A stretch of 64,000 nt of DNA from Atlantibacter hermannii (GTDB lineage: Bacteria; Pseudomonadota; Gammaproteobacteria; Enterobacterales; Enterobacteriaceae). Positions 32,331 through 42,245 of this stretch are shown piece after piece (within the stretch, counting starts at the first letter, position 1; every line of letters begins with the position of its first letter). Where the stretch lies: the NCBI RefSeq assembly GCF_009907385.1, contig NZ_JAAATR010000033.1, positions 62,001-126,000 on the forward strand, given 5' to 3'. The notes beneath the pieces are model-generated. The model did no database searches. It saw nothing but the letters and a program-made list of their open reading frames with translations, and was not told the DNA's origin. The position numbers and the translations under genes are program-made.

Positions 32331-32600
32331 ATGATTTGGATGGAAGAAGGGCTGTATGTGCGTATTCACGAGTTAGAAAATGGCCCGCGACCGTTTCCGC
32401 TGCAGAGTGGATTTAATGCCGAAACCGCCTACCGTGCCCTTGGATGCTTCAATGCGTCCGAATCGTCAGATGCATTTTATATTTTATCGAACGATCGCAA
32501 TGAGATTTGGTTTATCTGTAACCGACATTTACGAACGGTCGCCATCAATAATGGCAGCAAAGACCTGCGCTATCCGCTGGAAAAGATCACTGCGCACTGA
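32331..32600 (+). CDS. Hypothetical protein, 89 residues
   Basis: I do not recognise this protein. It reads MIWMEEGLYVRIHELENGPRP and continues as a soluble alpha/beta protein with strand-like segments (DAFYILSNDRNEIWFIC, HLRTVAIN); no signal peptide or membrane segment. AGGAG lies 8 bases before the ATG at 32331, which makes this start much better than the upstream frame. A GC-rich stem-loop (GCCCGGC / GCCGGGC, 32616-32635) follows without a T-run. It is convergent with yeaO. Confidence 0.6.
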   Translation: MIWMEEGLYVRIHELENGPRPFPLQSGFNAETAYRALGCFNASESSDAFYILSNDRNEIWFICNRHLRTVAINNGSKDLRYPLEKITAH

Positions 32601-32650
32601 GCGTAATCCCCCACCGCCCGGCCTCACCGCCGGGCAAAAGCACTGAAAGA

Positions 32651-33001
32651 TTAACTCGCTATTTCCATTAATACATCCGCCAGTACCCGTGCATGGTTCT
32701 GTGCAGTGTTTTTCGCGGCATACAGCAAGGTAATGTTTCCCTCACGGGCGCGCGCCGCCACTGCGTGCAATGCATCCTGTTGCGCCATTAATTCTTCGCG
32801 ATACAGGCGGGTAAACTCGCTGAAATCGATAGTCTCGCTGTGAAAAGCTTTACGCAACGCGCTGGAGGGGGCCAGCGCTTTGTTCCATTCATCGTGCAGT
32901 AAATCACTTTTTTTGATTCCCCGGGGCCATAAACGATCCACCAGAATCCGGTAGCCGTCTTCCTTAAGCGCATCGTCATAAACGCGTTTACAGACAATCA
33001 T
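32651..33001 (-). CDS. yeaO: YeaO, DUF488-family protein
   Basis: A 116-residue DUF488 protein. The family marks are YRILVDRLWPRGIKK near residues 17-31, LHDEWNKALAPS and the C-terminal ITLLYAAKNTAQNHARVLADVL. Function is unknown. E. coli has yeaO beside nimT (yeaN); here one extra gene lies between them. Start MIVCKRVYDDA at 33001 is preceded by AGGAGA. Confidence 0.9.
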   Translation of the reverse strand: MIVCKRVYDDALKEDGYRILVDRLWPRGIKKSDLLHDEWNKALAPSSALRKAFHSETIDFSEFTRLYREELMAQQDALHAVAARAREGNITLLYAAKNTAQNHARVLADVLMEIAS

Positions 33002-33258
33002 GAAGTCTCCTTTTCCTGCTTATTGATCCGCTTCGCTAGTGCGGGGTAAACGACGCGTTGAAGGCTAAGTCTGGGATAAGTCTTGCGTCTCAGCCTGCCA
33101 TTGCCGGTCATCAGTTTGATTCCATTGCGCTATTTTATGGCGCGTTGAGGAAAGGCACAATTCTGACAACTGCAATAAGTGGGTGTTGTAAAATCAATAA
33201 GCTATCTGTAATGTGAGGATCCTTGTGTAGTTCTCCTCCTCCTTGCACAGGATTTCTT

Positions 33259-33966
33259 ATGGACACTTTCCCTCTTACCACCCCACTGCGCATCGCATTA
33301 GTTGGCGATTACAACGCGTCGGTTTTGGCGCATAAAGCAATTCCTTTAGCGATAGACGATGCCGCAGCCGTGCTGAATTTAGATGTCGATTACGACTGGC
33401 TGCACACCACAGAAGTGAAAAGCGGTGAAGACCTGGTGGGTTATAACGCGGTGTGGGTGGTGCCTGCCAGCCCGTATCAAAATGAAGACGGGGCGCTGGT
33501 AGCGATTCGTTACGCCCGGGAAAACAGCATCCCGTTTTTGGGCACCTGCGGCGGCTTCCAGCATGCCATTATCGAGTACGCGCGCAACGTGATGGGCTGG
33601 AGCGATGCGGCCCATGCGGAAACGACGCAGCAGGGAAGAATGGTTATCGCTCCGTTGGCCTGCTCGCTGGTGGAAAAAACCGACACTATTGAATTGCGTC
33701 CCAACACCCTGATTGCTAAGGCTTATGGCAAAACGGAGATTGTCGAAGGCTATCACTGCAATTACGGCGTATCGGATGCGTTTGCCCGGGCGCTGGCGGA
33801 CCAGCCGCTGAAAGTCACCGGTTGGGATGAGGAGGGCGCCATCCGGGCCGTTGAGCTGGTGACGCATCCATTCTTTGTCGCGACGCTGTTTCAACATGAA
33901 CGGGCATCGCTGGTCGGCAAACCCGCGCCGCTGGTGCAGGCGTTGCTGTTTGCCGCGAAACCGTAA
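33259..33966 (+). CDS. Class I glutamine-amidotransferase-like protein, CTP-synthase C-terminal-related
   Basis: A 235-residue protein like the glutaminase domain of CTP synthase, without the synthetase domain. Starts MDTFPLTTPLRIALVGDYN. The nucleophile elbow is FLGTC97GGFQHA, against GICLGMQ in CTP synthase. The segment AVELVTHPFFVATLFQHERAS aligns (about 198-218) with the CTP-synthase region ending FHPEFTS: the catalytic histidine position is Q212, followed by H213-E214. The family is sometimes annotated as CTP synthase C-terminal-region-related (seleno)protein, because some members have selenocysteine; here the codon is TGC. Substrate unknown. ATG at 33259 fits better than the upstream GTG-type extension. 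Confidence 0.75.
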   Translation: MDTFPLTTPLRIALVGDYNASVLAHKAIPLAIDDAAAVLNLDVDYDWLHTTEVKSGEDLVGYNAVWVVPASPYQNEDGALVAIRYARENSIPFLGTCGGFQHAIIEYARNVMGWSDAAHAETTQQGRMVIAPLACSLVEKTDTIELRPNTLIAKAYGKTEIVEGYHCNYGVSDAFARALADQPLKVTGWDEEGAIRAVELVTHPFFVATLFQHERASLVGKPAPLVQALLFAAKP

Positions 33967-33967
33967 A

Positions 33968-35158
33968 TCAATGCGGGCTGATTTCACCTTTGCGGCCCGC
34001 CAGCCCGCCCGCCAGCGCCATCGCCAGGGAGATCAACGCGACCGCCAGCAGCGGGAGACCCCAACCGCCGGTCATATCGTGTATTTTCCCGATTCCCGGC
34101 GGTCCGCAGGCCGCCAGTAAATATCCCACCGATTGGGCCATGCCGGACAGCGCAGCGGCCTGATGTGCTGAACCCGATCGCAGGCCGATAAACGTCAGGC
34201 CCAGTATCATGGTCGCGCCCGACCCGAGGCCAAAAATCACGACCCACAGGCTGGCAAATCCCGGCATGAGCCACAGCCCAAGCGCGCTCAACGCGCAAAG
34301 TAACGAAACCAGCACCGCGATCCCTCGCTGGTCCTTCAACCGGTGCAGTAACAGCGGCACTAAAATCCCCGGCGCGGCAGTCGCCAGTTGCAGCAAGCCG
34401 TGCAGAGAACCGGCATGGGTTTCGTTGTAGCCGTGACTGATAAGTATCGACGGCAACCAGCCGATGATGACGTAATAGACCAGCGAATTCAGCCCTAAAA
34501 ACAGCGTCACCTGCCAGGCCCGCGCCGATGTCCATAACGATTGCTGGCGCAGCGCGCCCGAGCCGGTCACGCTTGCCGTTACGCTGCGGCGACACTGCGG
34601 TAACCACACCAGCAGGGCGAACAGCGGGAAAACCATCACGCTCAACAGCGCGCCGCGCCAGCCAAAACCGGCATCGGCCACCGGCACCACCAGCGCGGAA
34701 CCCAGCGCCGCTGCGGTGCCCATGGTTAACGACCAGGCACCCGTGAGCCGCGCCACCTGGCCGGGAAAATCGCGTTTAATCAGCCCCGGCAGCAGCACAT
34801 TGCCCAGCGCAATGGCGCAGCCAATCAGCGCTGTGCCGCTGAACAGCCACACGCTGCCCTCCACGGAACGCAATGCGATGCCGAAGCACATCAGCAGCAT
34901 CGCCCCCGCAAGGCTTCTCTCCATGCCGTAGCGCCGCGCGATGCCCGCCACCAGCGGCGAAACGACCGCAAACGCCAGCAGCGGCAGGGTGGTCAGAAGC
35001 CCGGTCTGGGTTGTGGTGAGGGAATAGCCGGCGCGTATCATATCCAGCAGCGGTGCCGCGCCGGTAAAACTGACGCGCAGGGTGGCGGCGATCGCTAACA
35101 GACCGCCAGTCATCAGCAGCATCTGGCCGCGTGATGGAGTAGAAATTGCCATAGTCAT
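33968..35158 (-). CDS. nimT: NimT (YeaN), MFS transporter of the CynX/NimT type
   Basis: A 396-residue major-facilitator protein with about twelve hydrophobic segments. The start TLRVSFTGAAPLLDMI, the motif GIARRYGMERSL between segments 2 and 3, and GLTFIGLRSGSAHQAAALSGMAQSVGYLLAA match E. coli YeaN/NimT, which gives 2-nitroimidazole resistance when expressed and may be an exporter. Divergent from its regulator nimR. The stop lies one base past the convergent upstream gene's stop at 33966. No clear Shine-Dalgarno; a second ATG two codons in is possible. Confidence 0.9.
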   Translation of the reverse strand: MTMAISTPSRGQMLLMTGGLLAIAATLRVSFTGAAPLLDMIRAGYSLTTTQTGLLTTLPLLAFAVVSPLVAGIARRYGMERSLAGAMLLMCFGIALRSVEGSVWLFSGTALIGCAIALGNVLLPGLIKRDFPGQVARLTGAWSLTMGTAAALGSALVVPVADAGFGWRGALLSVMVFPLFALLVWLPQCRRSVTASVTGSGALRQQSLWTSARAWQVTLFLGLNSLVYYVIIGWLPSILISHGYNETHAGSLHGLLQLATAAPGILVPLLLHRLKDQRGIAVLVSLLCALSALGLWLMPGFASLWVVIFGLGSGATMILGLTFIGLRSGSAHQAAALSGMAQSVGYLLAACGPPGIGKIHDMTGGWGLPLLAVALISLAMALAGGLAGRKGEISPH

Positions 35159-35252
35159 CTCATGGAGCCGGAGGGGGCGTAAAGATTAACGGGTATGCCG
35201 GGAGAATGAATCAAGCTAAAATGCCAATTAATCGCTAAATTCGGACAACATC

Positions 35253-36023
35253 ATGGAGCAGCCTTTAAACCTCGATGGCTATCTTCCCGACGATCACGAT
35301 GATGCCGCGGTGTCTTTTCACGTTCGCGTCACGGCCCACGAACAGGAAATCCCGCTGCACCATCATCGTAAAGGCCAGTTAATCCTGGCGCTGCACGGCG
35401 GCATTACCTGCGAAGTGGCGGAAGCGATGTGGATGGTTCCGCCGCAATACGCAGTCTGGATACCCGGCGCGATGCCGCATCATAATCGCGCAACGGCCAA
35501 TGCCCGGCTGTGCTTTTTGTTTATCGAGCCTGGCGCGGTGGCGATGCCGGAACAGTGCTGCACGCTAAAGGTAACGCCGTTTGCCCGCGAACTGATCGTC
35601 AAACTGGCGGCGTGCCGTGAACGTAGCGCGCGACGCGATCGGCTGGTGCAGGTGCTGTTCGATGAACTGCCAGATCTGCCCGTGGAGCCGCTGCGGCTGC
35701 CGGTCTCCGCACACCCCAAGATCCGCACGATGGTAGATTTTATGGCCGCGCACCCTCAGCAAAACCGCACCCTCGCGCAGTGGGCCACGCTGTTAGCCAT
35801 GAGCGAGCGTAATTTATCGCGCCTGATCGTCAGGGAAACCGGCCTGAATTACCGGCGCTGGCGGCAGCAACTTCAGCTCATTCAGGCGTTGCAGATGCTG
35901 GTGGATGGGATGAACGTGCAGCAAGTGGCCCAGGGGCTGGGCTATGACTCCACGACCGCGTTTATTACCATGTTCAAAAAGGGGCTGGGCCAGACCCCCG
36001 GACGCTATCTCGATGCGCTGTAG
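35253..36023 (+). CDS. nimR: NimR (YeaM), AraC-family regulator
   Basis: A 256-residue AraC-family protein with an N-terminal cupin domain (HEQEIPLHHHRKGQLILAL, PPQYAVWIPGAMPHHN) and a C-terminal double helix-turn-helix (about 165-255: LAQWATLLAMSERNLSRLIV and LGYDSTTAFITMFKKGLGQTP). In E. coli NimR represses nimT and its own gene; the divergent arrangement is the same. The 94-base gap between the genes carries the half-site ATTCGGACAA near 35240. Confidence 0.9.
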   Translation: MEQPLNLDGYLPDDHDDAAVSFHVRVTAHEQEIPLHHHRKGQLILALHGGITCEVAEAMWMVPPQYAVWIPGAMPHHNRATANARLCFLFIEPGAVAMPEQCCTLKVTPFARELIVKLAACRERSARRDRLVQVLFDELPDLPVEPLRLPVSAHPKIRTMVDFMAAHPQQNRTLAQWATLLAMSERNLSRLIVRETGLNYRRWRQQLQLIQALQMLVDGMNVQQVAQGLGYDSTTAFITMFKKGLGQTPGRYLDAL

Positions 36024-36028
36024 CGGCG

Positions 36029-36478
36029 CTACTGTTTACCGATCAGCAGCGACACCAGCCCGGCGGCAATCAGCGGGCCCACCGGCACGCCGCGGAACAA
36101 GGCCACGCCCAGCACCGTACCCACCAGCAGCCCGGCGACCAGCGTCGGCTGGCTGCTCATCAGCGTTACGCCGCGCCCGCCCAGCCAGGAGACAAAAACC
36201 CCCACCGCAATCGCCACCAGCGACTTCCAGTTGAGAAACGAGTGGAACAGGGTAGAGGGCGGCAGAGTGCCGCTGGCAATCGGGGCCATCACACCGATGG
36301 TTAAAATGATAATCCCGATGGTCAGGCCCTGTTTCTCAATCCACGGGAAGAACTGGTTTAGCGGGGTGATGCGTACAATAATCAACACCAGAATAGAGAC
36401 CGCCACCGTGGTGTTATGGCTGACAAACCCCAGTGCGGCCAGCGCCAGCAGGATCAGCAACGTCATGTCGAACATCAA
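36029..36478 (-). CDS. yeaL: YeaL, DUF441 membrane protein
   Basis: A 149-residue inner-membrane protein of the DUF441 family with four or five hydrophobic segments, starting [22 protein letters not shown]. Function is unknown. Its stop lies five bases from that of convergent nimR. Neighbour of nimR as in E. coli. Confidence 0.92.
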   Translation of the reverse strand: MMFDMTLLILLALAALGFVSHNTTVAVSILVLIIVRITPLNQFFPWIEKQGLTIGIIILTIGVMAPIASGTLPPSTLFHSFLNWKSLVAIAVGVFVSWLGGRGVTLMSSQPTLVAGLLVGTVLGVALFRGVPVGPLIAAGLVSLLIGKQ

Positions 36479-36535
36479 AAACTCCTTGCCAGAAAGTATC
36501 GGTACTACGCCGTTTTCATTGTTATGGAGGTGCCG

Positions 36536-37036
36536 TCATTCCTGACGGTGAAAATCAATCAGCGTCGGGGCGGCGATCCGCAAATAGTCCTGGGAATTCA
36601 TGATGATCGAATGGGTGAGAAGCCCGGCATTAAAGGCGATTTCATCGAAGCGTTCGAACAACAGCGGGTCGGCCACCAGTTTGAGATCGGGATGGAAGCT
36701 AAATGGCGGGATGGCCCCAAATACACAACCGGTGAGCGTATCCACCTCCGCCGGACTGGCCAGCGAGGCCCGCAATCCGCCCAGCGCGACGGCAAGTTTG
36801 GTTAAGTCAGCCTGCTTATCTGCGGCGATGATGGCAAGTACGTGCTGGCGTATCCCGTTGCCTTTGACGTGGCACACCAGCGCTTTTGCCCCCTGGCCCA
36901 GCGCGGTGCCGCGAATTTCCGACACCGCCTCGCATTTGCCGACCGCCTCATGCTCCATGACCCGAAACGTTGCGTTTTGCTTATCCAGCAGGGCGACGAG
37001 CTGCTGGTGAACGGCATGGCCTGTGGTCTGTGACAT
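36536..37036 (-). CDS. yeaK: YeaK, mischarged aminoacyl-tRNA deacylase
   Basis: A 166-residue YbaK/ProX-like single-domain editing protein; E. coli YeaK hydrolyses misacylated tRNA such as Ser-tRNA(Thr). Conserved stretches are VSEIRGTALGQGAKALVCHVKG with the family lysine and GCVFGAIPPFSFHPDLKLVADP. Start MSQTTGHAVHQQLVALLD at 37036. In E. coli its other neighbours are yeaJ/yeaI; these are missing and kbp stands in their place. Confidence 0.92.
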   Translation of the reverse strand: MSQTTGHAVHQQLVALLDKQNATFRVMEHEAVGKCEAVSEIRGTALGQGAKALVCHVKGNGIRQHVLAIIAADKQADLTKLAVALGGLRASLASPAEVDTLTGCVFGAIPPFSFHPDLKLVADPLLFERFDEIAFNAGLLTHSIIMNSQDYLRIAAPTLIDFHRQE

Positions 37037-37209
37037 CTTTCATCCTTAAGATATAAAACAGCCTCATAGTTGCGCAGTTTACGATACTGACGAGATGACG
37101 ACTTTGCAACGCCGGAACCCATGAACTGACAAGAGAAATCTGATTATCCTGGTCAGTTCGGTCCCGCTTTGCCAGGCTTAGAGAGCACTTCTCAACAGGA
37201 GGAATAACC

Positions 37210-37656
37210 ATGGGTTTATTTGATTTTGTCAAAGACGCGGGTGAGAAACTCTGGGACACCCTGAAAGGGGACGATCATGACCAGGGGAGCAAGGTTGAAG
37301 AACATCTTAAAAAGACCGGTGTGCCGGGGGCGGATAAAGTTAGCGTCAAAGTGGAAAACGGTAAGGCGGTGGTCAGCGGCGACGGCCTGACCCAGGAGCA
37401 GAAAGAGAAAATCCAGGTCGCGGTCGGTAACGTCAAAGGGATCGCCAGCGTGGAAAATAACGTCACGGCCAACGATGCCGCTGAAGAAGCCACCTATTAC
37501 ACGGTGAAATCCGGCGACACCCTGAGCGCCATTTCAAAACAGGTCTATGGCGACCCGAATAAGTACAACGCAATTTTTGAAGCCAACAAACCCATGTTGA
37601 CGCACCCGGATAAAATTTATCCTGGCCAGGTGTTGATCATTCCGAAACAGTCCTGA
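37210..37656 (+). CDS. kbp: Kbp (YgaU), potassium-binding BON-LysM protein
   Basis: A 148-residue cytoplasmic protein with a BON domain (about 25-88) and a C-terminal LysM domain (about 96-146: [28 protein letters not shown]). It matches E. coli Kbp/YgaU in length and start ([16 protein letters not shown]). Kbp binds K+ and changes shape with it. AGGAGG sits 7 bases before the ATG. In E. coli kbp lies far away, near gabP, so this copy is either relocated or a paralogue; the window cannot tell. Confidence 0.88.
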   Translation: MGLFDFVKDAGEKLWDTLKGDDHDQGSKVEEHLKKTGVPGADKVSVKVENGKAVVSGDGLTQEQKEKIQVAVGNVKGIASVENNVTANDAAEEATYYTVKSGDTLSAISKQVYGDPNKYNAIFEANKPMLTHPDKIYPGQVLIIPKQS

Positions 37657-37667
37657 GCAACGGACAC

Positions 37668-37693
37668 AAAAAGCCCGGCAATGTTCGCCGGGC
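37668..37693 (-). terminator. Terminator of yeaGH
   Basis: On the minus strand GCCCGGC / GCCGGGC with a 7-base loop, followed by five T, 18 bases after the yeaH stop. It also lies beyond the convergent kbp stop. Confidence 0.75.
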
Positions 37694-37710
37694 GATGAGT
37701 TTTATGCCAG

Positions 37711-39045
<1,335 letters not shown>

Positions 39046-39057
39046 TCAGCGTTATCG

Positions 39058-40992
39058 TTATGAGGATTTCCGTACCCGCAGATACCATTCGCACAGCAGG
39101 CGCACCTGTTTGCGGGTGTATCCTTTTTCCATCATGCGATCGACAAAATCGTCGTGCTTTTTCTGCTCGTCGGTTGAAGTCTTGGCGTTAAACGAAATGA
39201 CCGGCAGCAGCTCCTCGGTATTCGAGAACATTTTCTTCTCGATGACGGTGCGCAGCTTCTCGTAACTGGTCCAGTTCGGGTTGCGGCCGCTGTTATGCGC
39301 CCGGGCGCGCAGCACGAAGTTGACGATTTCGTTACGGAAATCTTTCGGGTTGCTGATGCCCGCCGGTTTTTCAATTTTCTCCAGTTCCGCGTTCAGGGAT
39401 TCGCGGTCAAACAGCTGGCCGGTATCCGGGTCGCGGTACTCCTGATCCTGGATCCAGAAATCGGCGTAGGTGACATAACGGTCGAAAATGTTCTGCCCGT
39501 ACTCCGAGTAGGATTCCAGATACGCGGTCTGGATCTCTTTACCGATGAACTCCGCGTATTTCGGGATCAGATAGCCTTTCAGGTGCTCAAGATAGCGTTC
39601 CGCCTGATCCTGCGGGAACTGCTCGCGCTCGATTTGCTGCTCCAGCACATAGAACAAGTGAACCGGGTTGGCCGCCACTTCCGCGTGGTCGAAGTTGAAC
39701 ACGCGGGAGAGGATCTTAAATGCGAAACGCGTCGACAGGCCGTTCATCCCCTCGTCCACGCCCGCGTAGTCGCGGTATTCCTGATAGGACTTGGCTTTCG
39801 GGTCGGTATCTTTGAGGCTTTCCCCGTCGTACACGCGCATTTTCGAGTAGATGCTGGAATTTTCCGGCTCTTTCAGGCGCGAGAGGATCGAGAAGCGGGC
39901 CAGGGTTTCCAGGGTGCCCGGCGCGCACGGCGCGTGGGTCAGCTCACTGTGGTTAAGCAGTTTTTCGTAAATCTTGATCTCTTCGGAGATCCGTAAGCAA
40001 TAAGGCACTTTGACGATGTACACACGGTCAAGGAACGCCTCGTTATTTTTGTTGTTACGGAACTGCACCCATTCCGATTCGTTGGAGTGCGCCAGAATGA
40101 TGCCGTTGAACGGCAGGGCGGAAATGCCTTCGGTGCCGTTATAGTTGCCTTCCTGGGTGGCGGTCAGCAGCGGATGAAGCACCTTAATCGGCGCTTTAAA
40201 CATTTCGACGAATTCCATGATGCCCTGGTTGGCGCGGCACAGTGCGCCGGAATAACCGTAGGCGTCCGGATCGTTTTGCGCGTGGTGCTCCAGCTTACGG
40301 ATATCCACTTTACCCACCAGCGCGGAGATGTCCTGGTTGTTTTCATCGCCCGGTTCGGTTTTAGCGATGGCGATTTGCGCCAGGATCGACGGCCACACTT
40401 TCACCACTTTAAATTTGGTAATGTCGCCGCCAAATTCATGCAGTCGTTTAGCCGCCCACGGCGACATAATGGTGCCGAGATAACGGTTCGGGATGCCGTA
40501 TTCTTTTTCCAGAATCTGGGCATCTTCACGCGGGTTGAACAGGCACAGTGGATGATCGTTAACCGGGCTGCGTTCGCCATTGGCGCTCAGCACATAAATC
40601 GGCACGCGCTGCATCAGAGACTTCAGGCGCTCGGCCAGTGAAGATTTACCGCCGCCCACCGGCCCCAGCAGATAGAGAATCTGTTTCTTCTCTTCCAGCC
40701 CCTGGGCCGCATGTTTTAAATAAGAGACGATCTGCTCTATGGCTTCTTCCATACCATAGAACTCTTCAAATGCCGGATAACGGGATATCACCCGATTCGA
40801 AAAGAGACGGGAAAGCCGAGGCTCCTGGGCAGTGTCCACCATCACTGGCTCACCAATGGCCGTCAATAGCCGTTCTGCCGCGTTAGCATAGGCACTGCGA
40901 TCCTGCTTACATACAGCAAGAAACTCCTGCAGTGTGAACTCTTCGTCCTTGGCAGCTTCATAACGCTGGCGATAGTGATCGAATATATTCAT
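39058..40992 (-). CDS. yeaG: YeaG, PrkA-type serine kinase/AAA protein
   Basis: A 644-residue PrkA-family protein, the E. coli length. N-terminal AAA part with P-loop LLGPVGGGKSSLAER near 108-121; C-terminal PrkA kinase-like domain. E. coli YeaG works in adaptation to sustained nitrogen starvation. First gene of yeaGH, divergent from mipA. A sigma-54-type promoter is visible at 41076-41091. Confidence 0.97.
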   Translation of the reverse strand: MNIFDHYRQRYEAAKDEEFTLQEFLAVCKQDRSAYANAAERLLTAIGEPVMVDTAQEPRLSRLFSNRVISRYPAFEEFYGMEEAIEQIVSYLKHAAQGLEEKKQILYLLGPVGGGKSSLAERLKSLMQRVPIYVLSANGERSPVNDHPLCLFNPREDAQILEKEYGIPNRYLGTIMSPWAAKRLHEFGGDITKFKVVKVWPSILAQIAIAKTEPGDENNQDISALVGKVDIRKLEHHAQNDPDAYGYSGALCRANQGIMEFVEMFKAPIKVLHPLLTATQEGNYNGTEGISALPFNGIILAHSNESEWVQFRNNKNNEAFLDRVYIVKVPYCLRISEEIKIYEKLLNHSELTHAPCAPGTLETLARFSILSRLKEPENSSIYSKMRVYDGESLKDTDPKAKSYQEYRDYAGVDEGMNGLSTRFAFKILSRVFNFDHAEVAANPVHLFYVLEQQIEREQFPQDQAERYLEHLKGYLIPKYAEFIGKEIQTAYLESYSEYGQNIFDRYVTYADFWIQDQEYRDPDTGQLFDRESLNAELEKIEKPAGISNPKDFRNEIVNFVLRARAHNSGRNPNWTSYEKLRTVIEKKMFSNTEELLPVISFNAKTSTDEQKKHDDFVDRMMEKGYTRKQVRLLCEWYLRVRKSS

Positions 40993-41075
40993 GGCATGCC
41001 GTCCTTTCGTTTTTTAGCACAGGATAAGGGCCGTTCATATGAATAGTAGAGGCCCCCGGAAGACATTTCTGATAC

Positions 41076-41091
41076 AGCAACCCTTATGCCA
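41076..41091 (-). promoter_or_regulatory. Sigma-54 promoter of yeaGH
   Basis: On the minus strand TGGCAT, five bases, TTGCT: GG and GC are 12 bases apart as required for -24/-12, and only minor positions differ from TGGCAC-N5-TTGCA. It predicts a start near 41065 and a leader of about 73 bases. E. coli yeaGH is known to respond to NtrC/sigma-54. Confidence 0.8.
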
Positions 41092-41331
41092 ACTCTTGCG
41101 TTAACGCGCGTTGCACTGCGCTACTGCGGTCAGGGTATTTGCCTTCTCAAAATTAAGCGTAGATGGCATTTAGAAAACTTGCTGAAGCAAATTGCGAATT
41201 TCAATGACATATCAATCACTCATCCTTAATTTCCCGATTTTTACAAAAGGCGATTGTTGGCCTGTCATTACCTCGCCATAAAAATGCAAACCCGGCGTCA
41301 TGATGGCGCGCCAGGGTAAAGGGTTTGCTTT

Positions 41332-41347
41332 GTAAGACTTAAGTAAA
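41332..41347 (+). promoter_or_regulatory. Candidate CpxR site upstream of mipA
   Basis: GTAAG, six bases, GTAAA, compared with the CpxR pattern GTAAA-N(4-8)-GTAAA; another GTAAA lies at 41316-41320. About 70 bases upstream of the mipA start. The motif is short, so this is only a candidate. Confidence 0.3.
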
Positions 41348-41418
41348 AAATTTGGGGTGAGGATTAAAGACGGTTACACTTCGTGGCGCTGATTATTTGA
41401 TTAAGGAAGAAATGGACT

Positions 41419-42165
41419 GTGACCAAATTCAAACTTCTTGCATTGGGAATGGCGTTGGCCTCTGCTGCATCGGTTGTTCACGCCGAAGGGCCCTGGACGC
41501 TGGGCGCGGGTGCGGGCTATGTGGAAGGCCCGTATAAGCAATACGACAACAATGTCTTACCGATCCCGGTGATCGGCTATGAAGGCGAAAATGTCTGGGT
41601 CCGTGCATTGGGCGCTGGTTATTACCTGTGGAACGACGAATCCGACAAGCTGTCGGTGATGGCGTATTACTCTCCGCAGTATTTCAAACCTAAAAACAGC
41701 GACAATAACCAGCTGCGCCAGCTTGATAAACGTAAAGCGACGCTGATGGCCGGTCTTTCTTACGTGCACCACACCCAATATGGCTTCCTGCGTACCGCGC
41801 TGACCGGTGACACCCTGGATAACAGCAACGGCGTGCTGTGGGATCTGGCATGGCTGTACCGCTACACCAATGGGGCACTGACCCTGACGCCGGGCATCGG
41901 CGCGCAGTGGGCCAGCGACAACCATAATGAATACTACTACGGCGTCAGCAAGTCTGAATCGCGCCGCAGCGGGCTGAAAACCTACGATCCGGACAGCAGC
42001 TGGAACCCGTACCTGGAACTGACGGTGAATTACAAACTCACCGACAGCTGGAATGTGTACGGCACCGGTCGCTATACCCGCCTGGACAGCGAAGTCACCG
42101 ACAGCCCGATGGTTGGGCAAAACTGGAGCGGTGTGTTCTCTACCGGGATCACCTACAGTTTTTAA
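41419..42165 (+). CDS. mipA: MipA, MltA-interacting outer-membrane protein
   Basis: A 248-residue outer-membrane protein, a scaffold linking the lytic transglycosylase MltA to PBP1B in E. coli. Signal peptide with cleavage after residue 22 (MALASAASVVHA then EGPWTLGAG). The rest is a beta-barrel pattern of alternating residues ending in the membrane-insertion terminus STGITYSF. Start is GTG, preceded by AAGGAAGAAATG... with AAGGA about 11 bases before. A terminator follows. Confidence 0.96.
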   Translation: MTKFKLLALGMALASAASVVHAEGPWTLGAGAGYVEGPYKQYDNNVLPIPVIGYEGENVWVRALGAGYYLWNDESDKLSVMAYYSPQYFKPKNSDNNQLRQLDKRKATLMAGLSYVHHTQYGFLRTALTGDTLDNSNGVLWDLAWLYRYTNGALTLTPGIGAQWASDNHNEYYYGVSKSESRRSGLKTYDPDSSWNPYLELTVNYKLTDSWNVYGTGRYTRLDSEVTDSPMVGQNWSGVFSTGITYSF

Positions 42166-42186
42166 AGGTGTAATTCGTGCATTTCT

Positions 42187-42213
42187 ACGGGGCGCTTGCG
42201 CCCCGTTTGTTTT
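42187..42213 (+). terminator. Terminator of mipA
   Basis: ACGGGGCGC / GCGCCCCGT around TT (a 4-base loop in practice), then TTTGTTTT, 22 bases after the mipA stop. Confidence 0.85.
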
Positions 42214-42245
42214 ACTGTGGCGCAAATCTGTTTAAGGAGGAAACC

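Larger units (their letters stand above)
40993..41418. other. yeaG-mipA divergent intergenic region
   Basis: About 425 bases with no supported gene. Minus strand: sigma-54 promoter for yeaG at 41076-41091. Plus strand, near mipA: GTAAA-like repeats at 41332-41347. The middle (41170-41290) shows nothing I can name. Confidence 0.5.
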
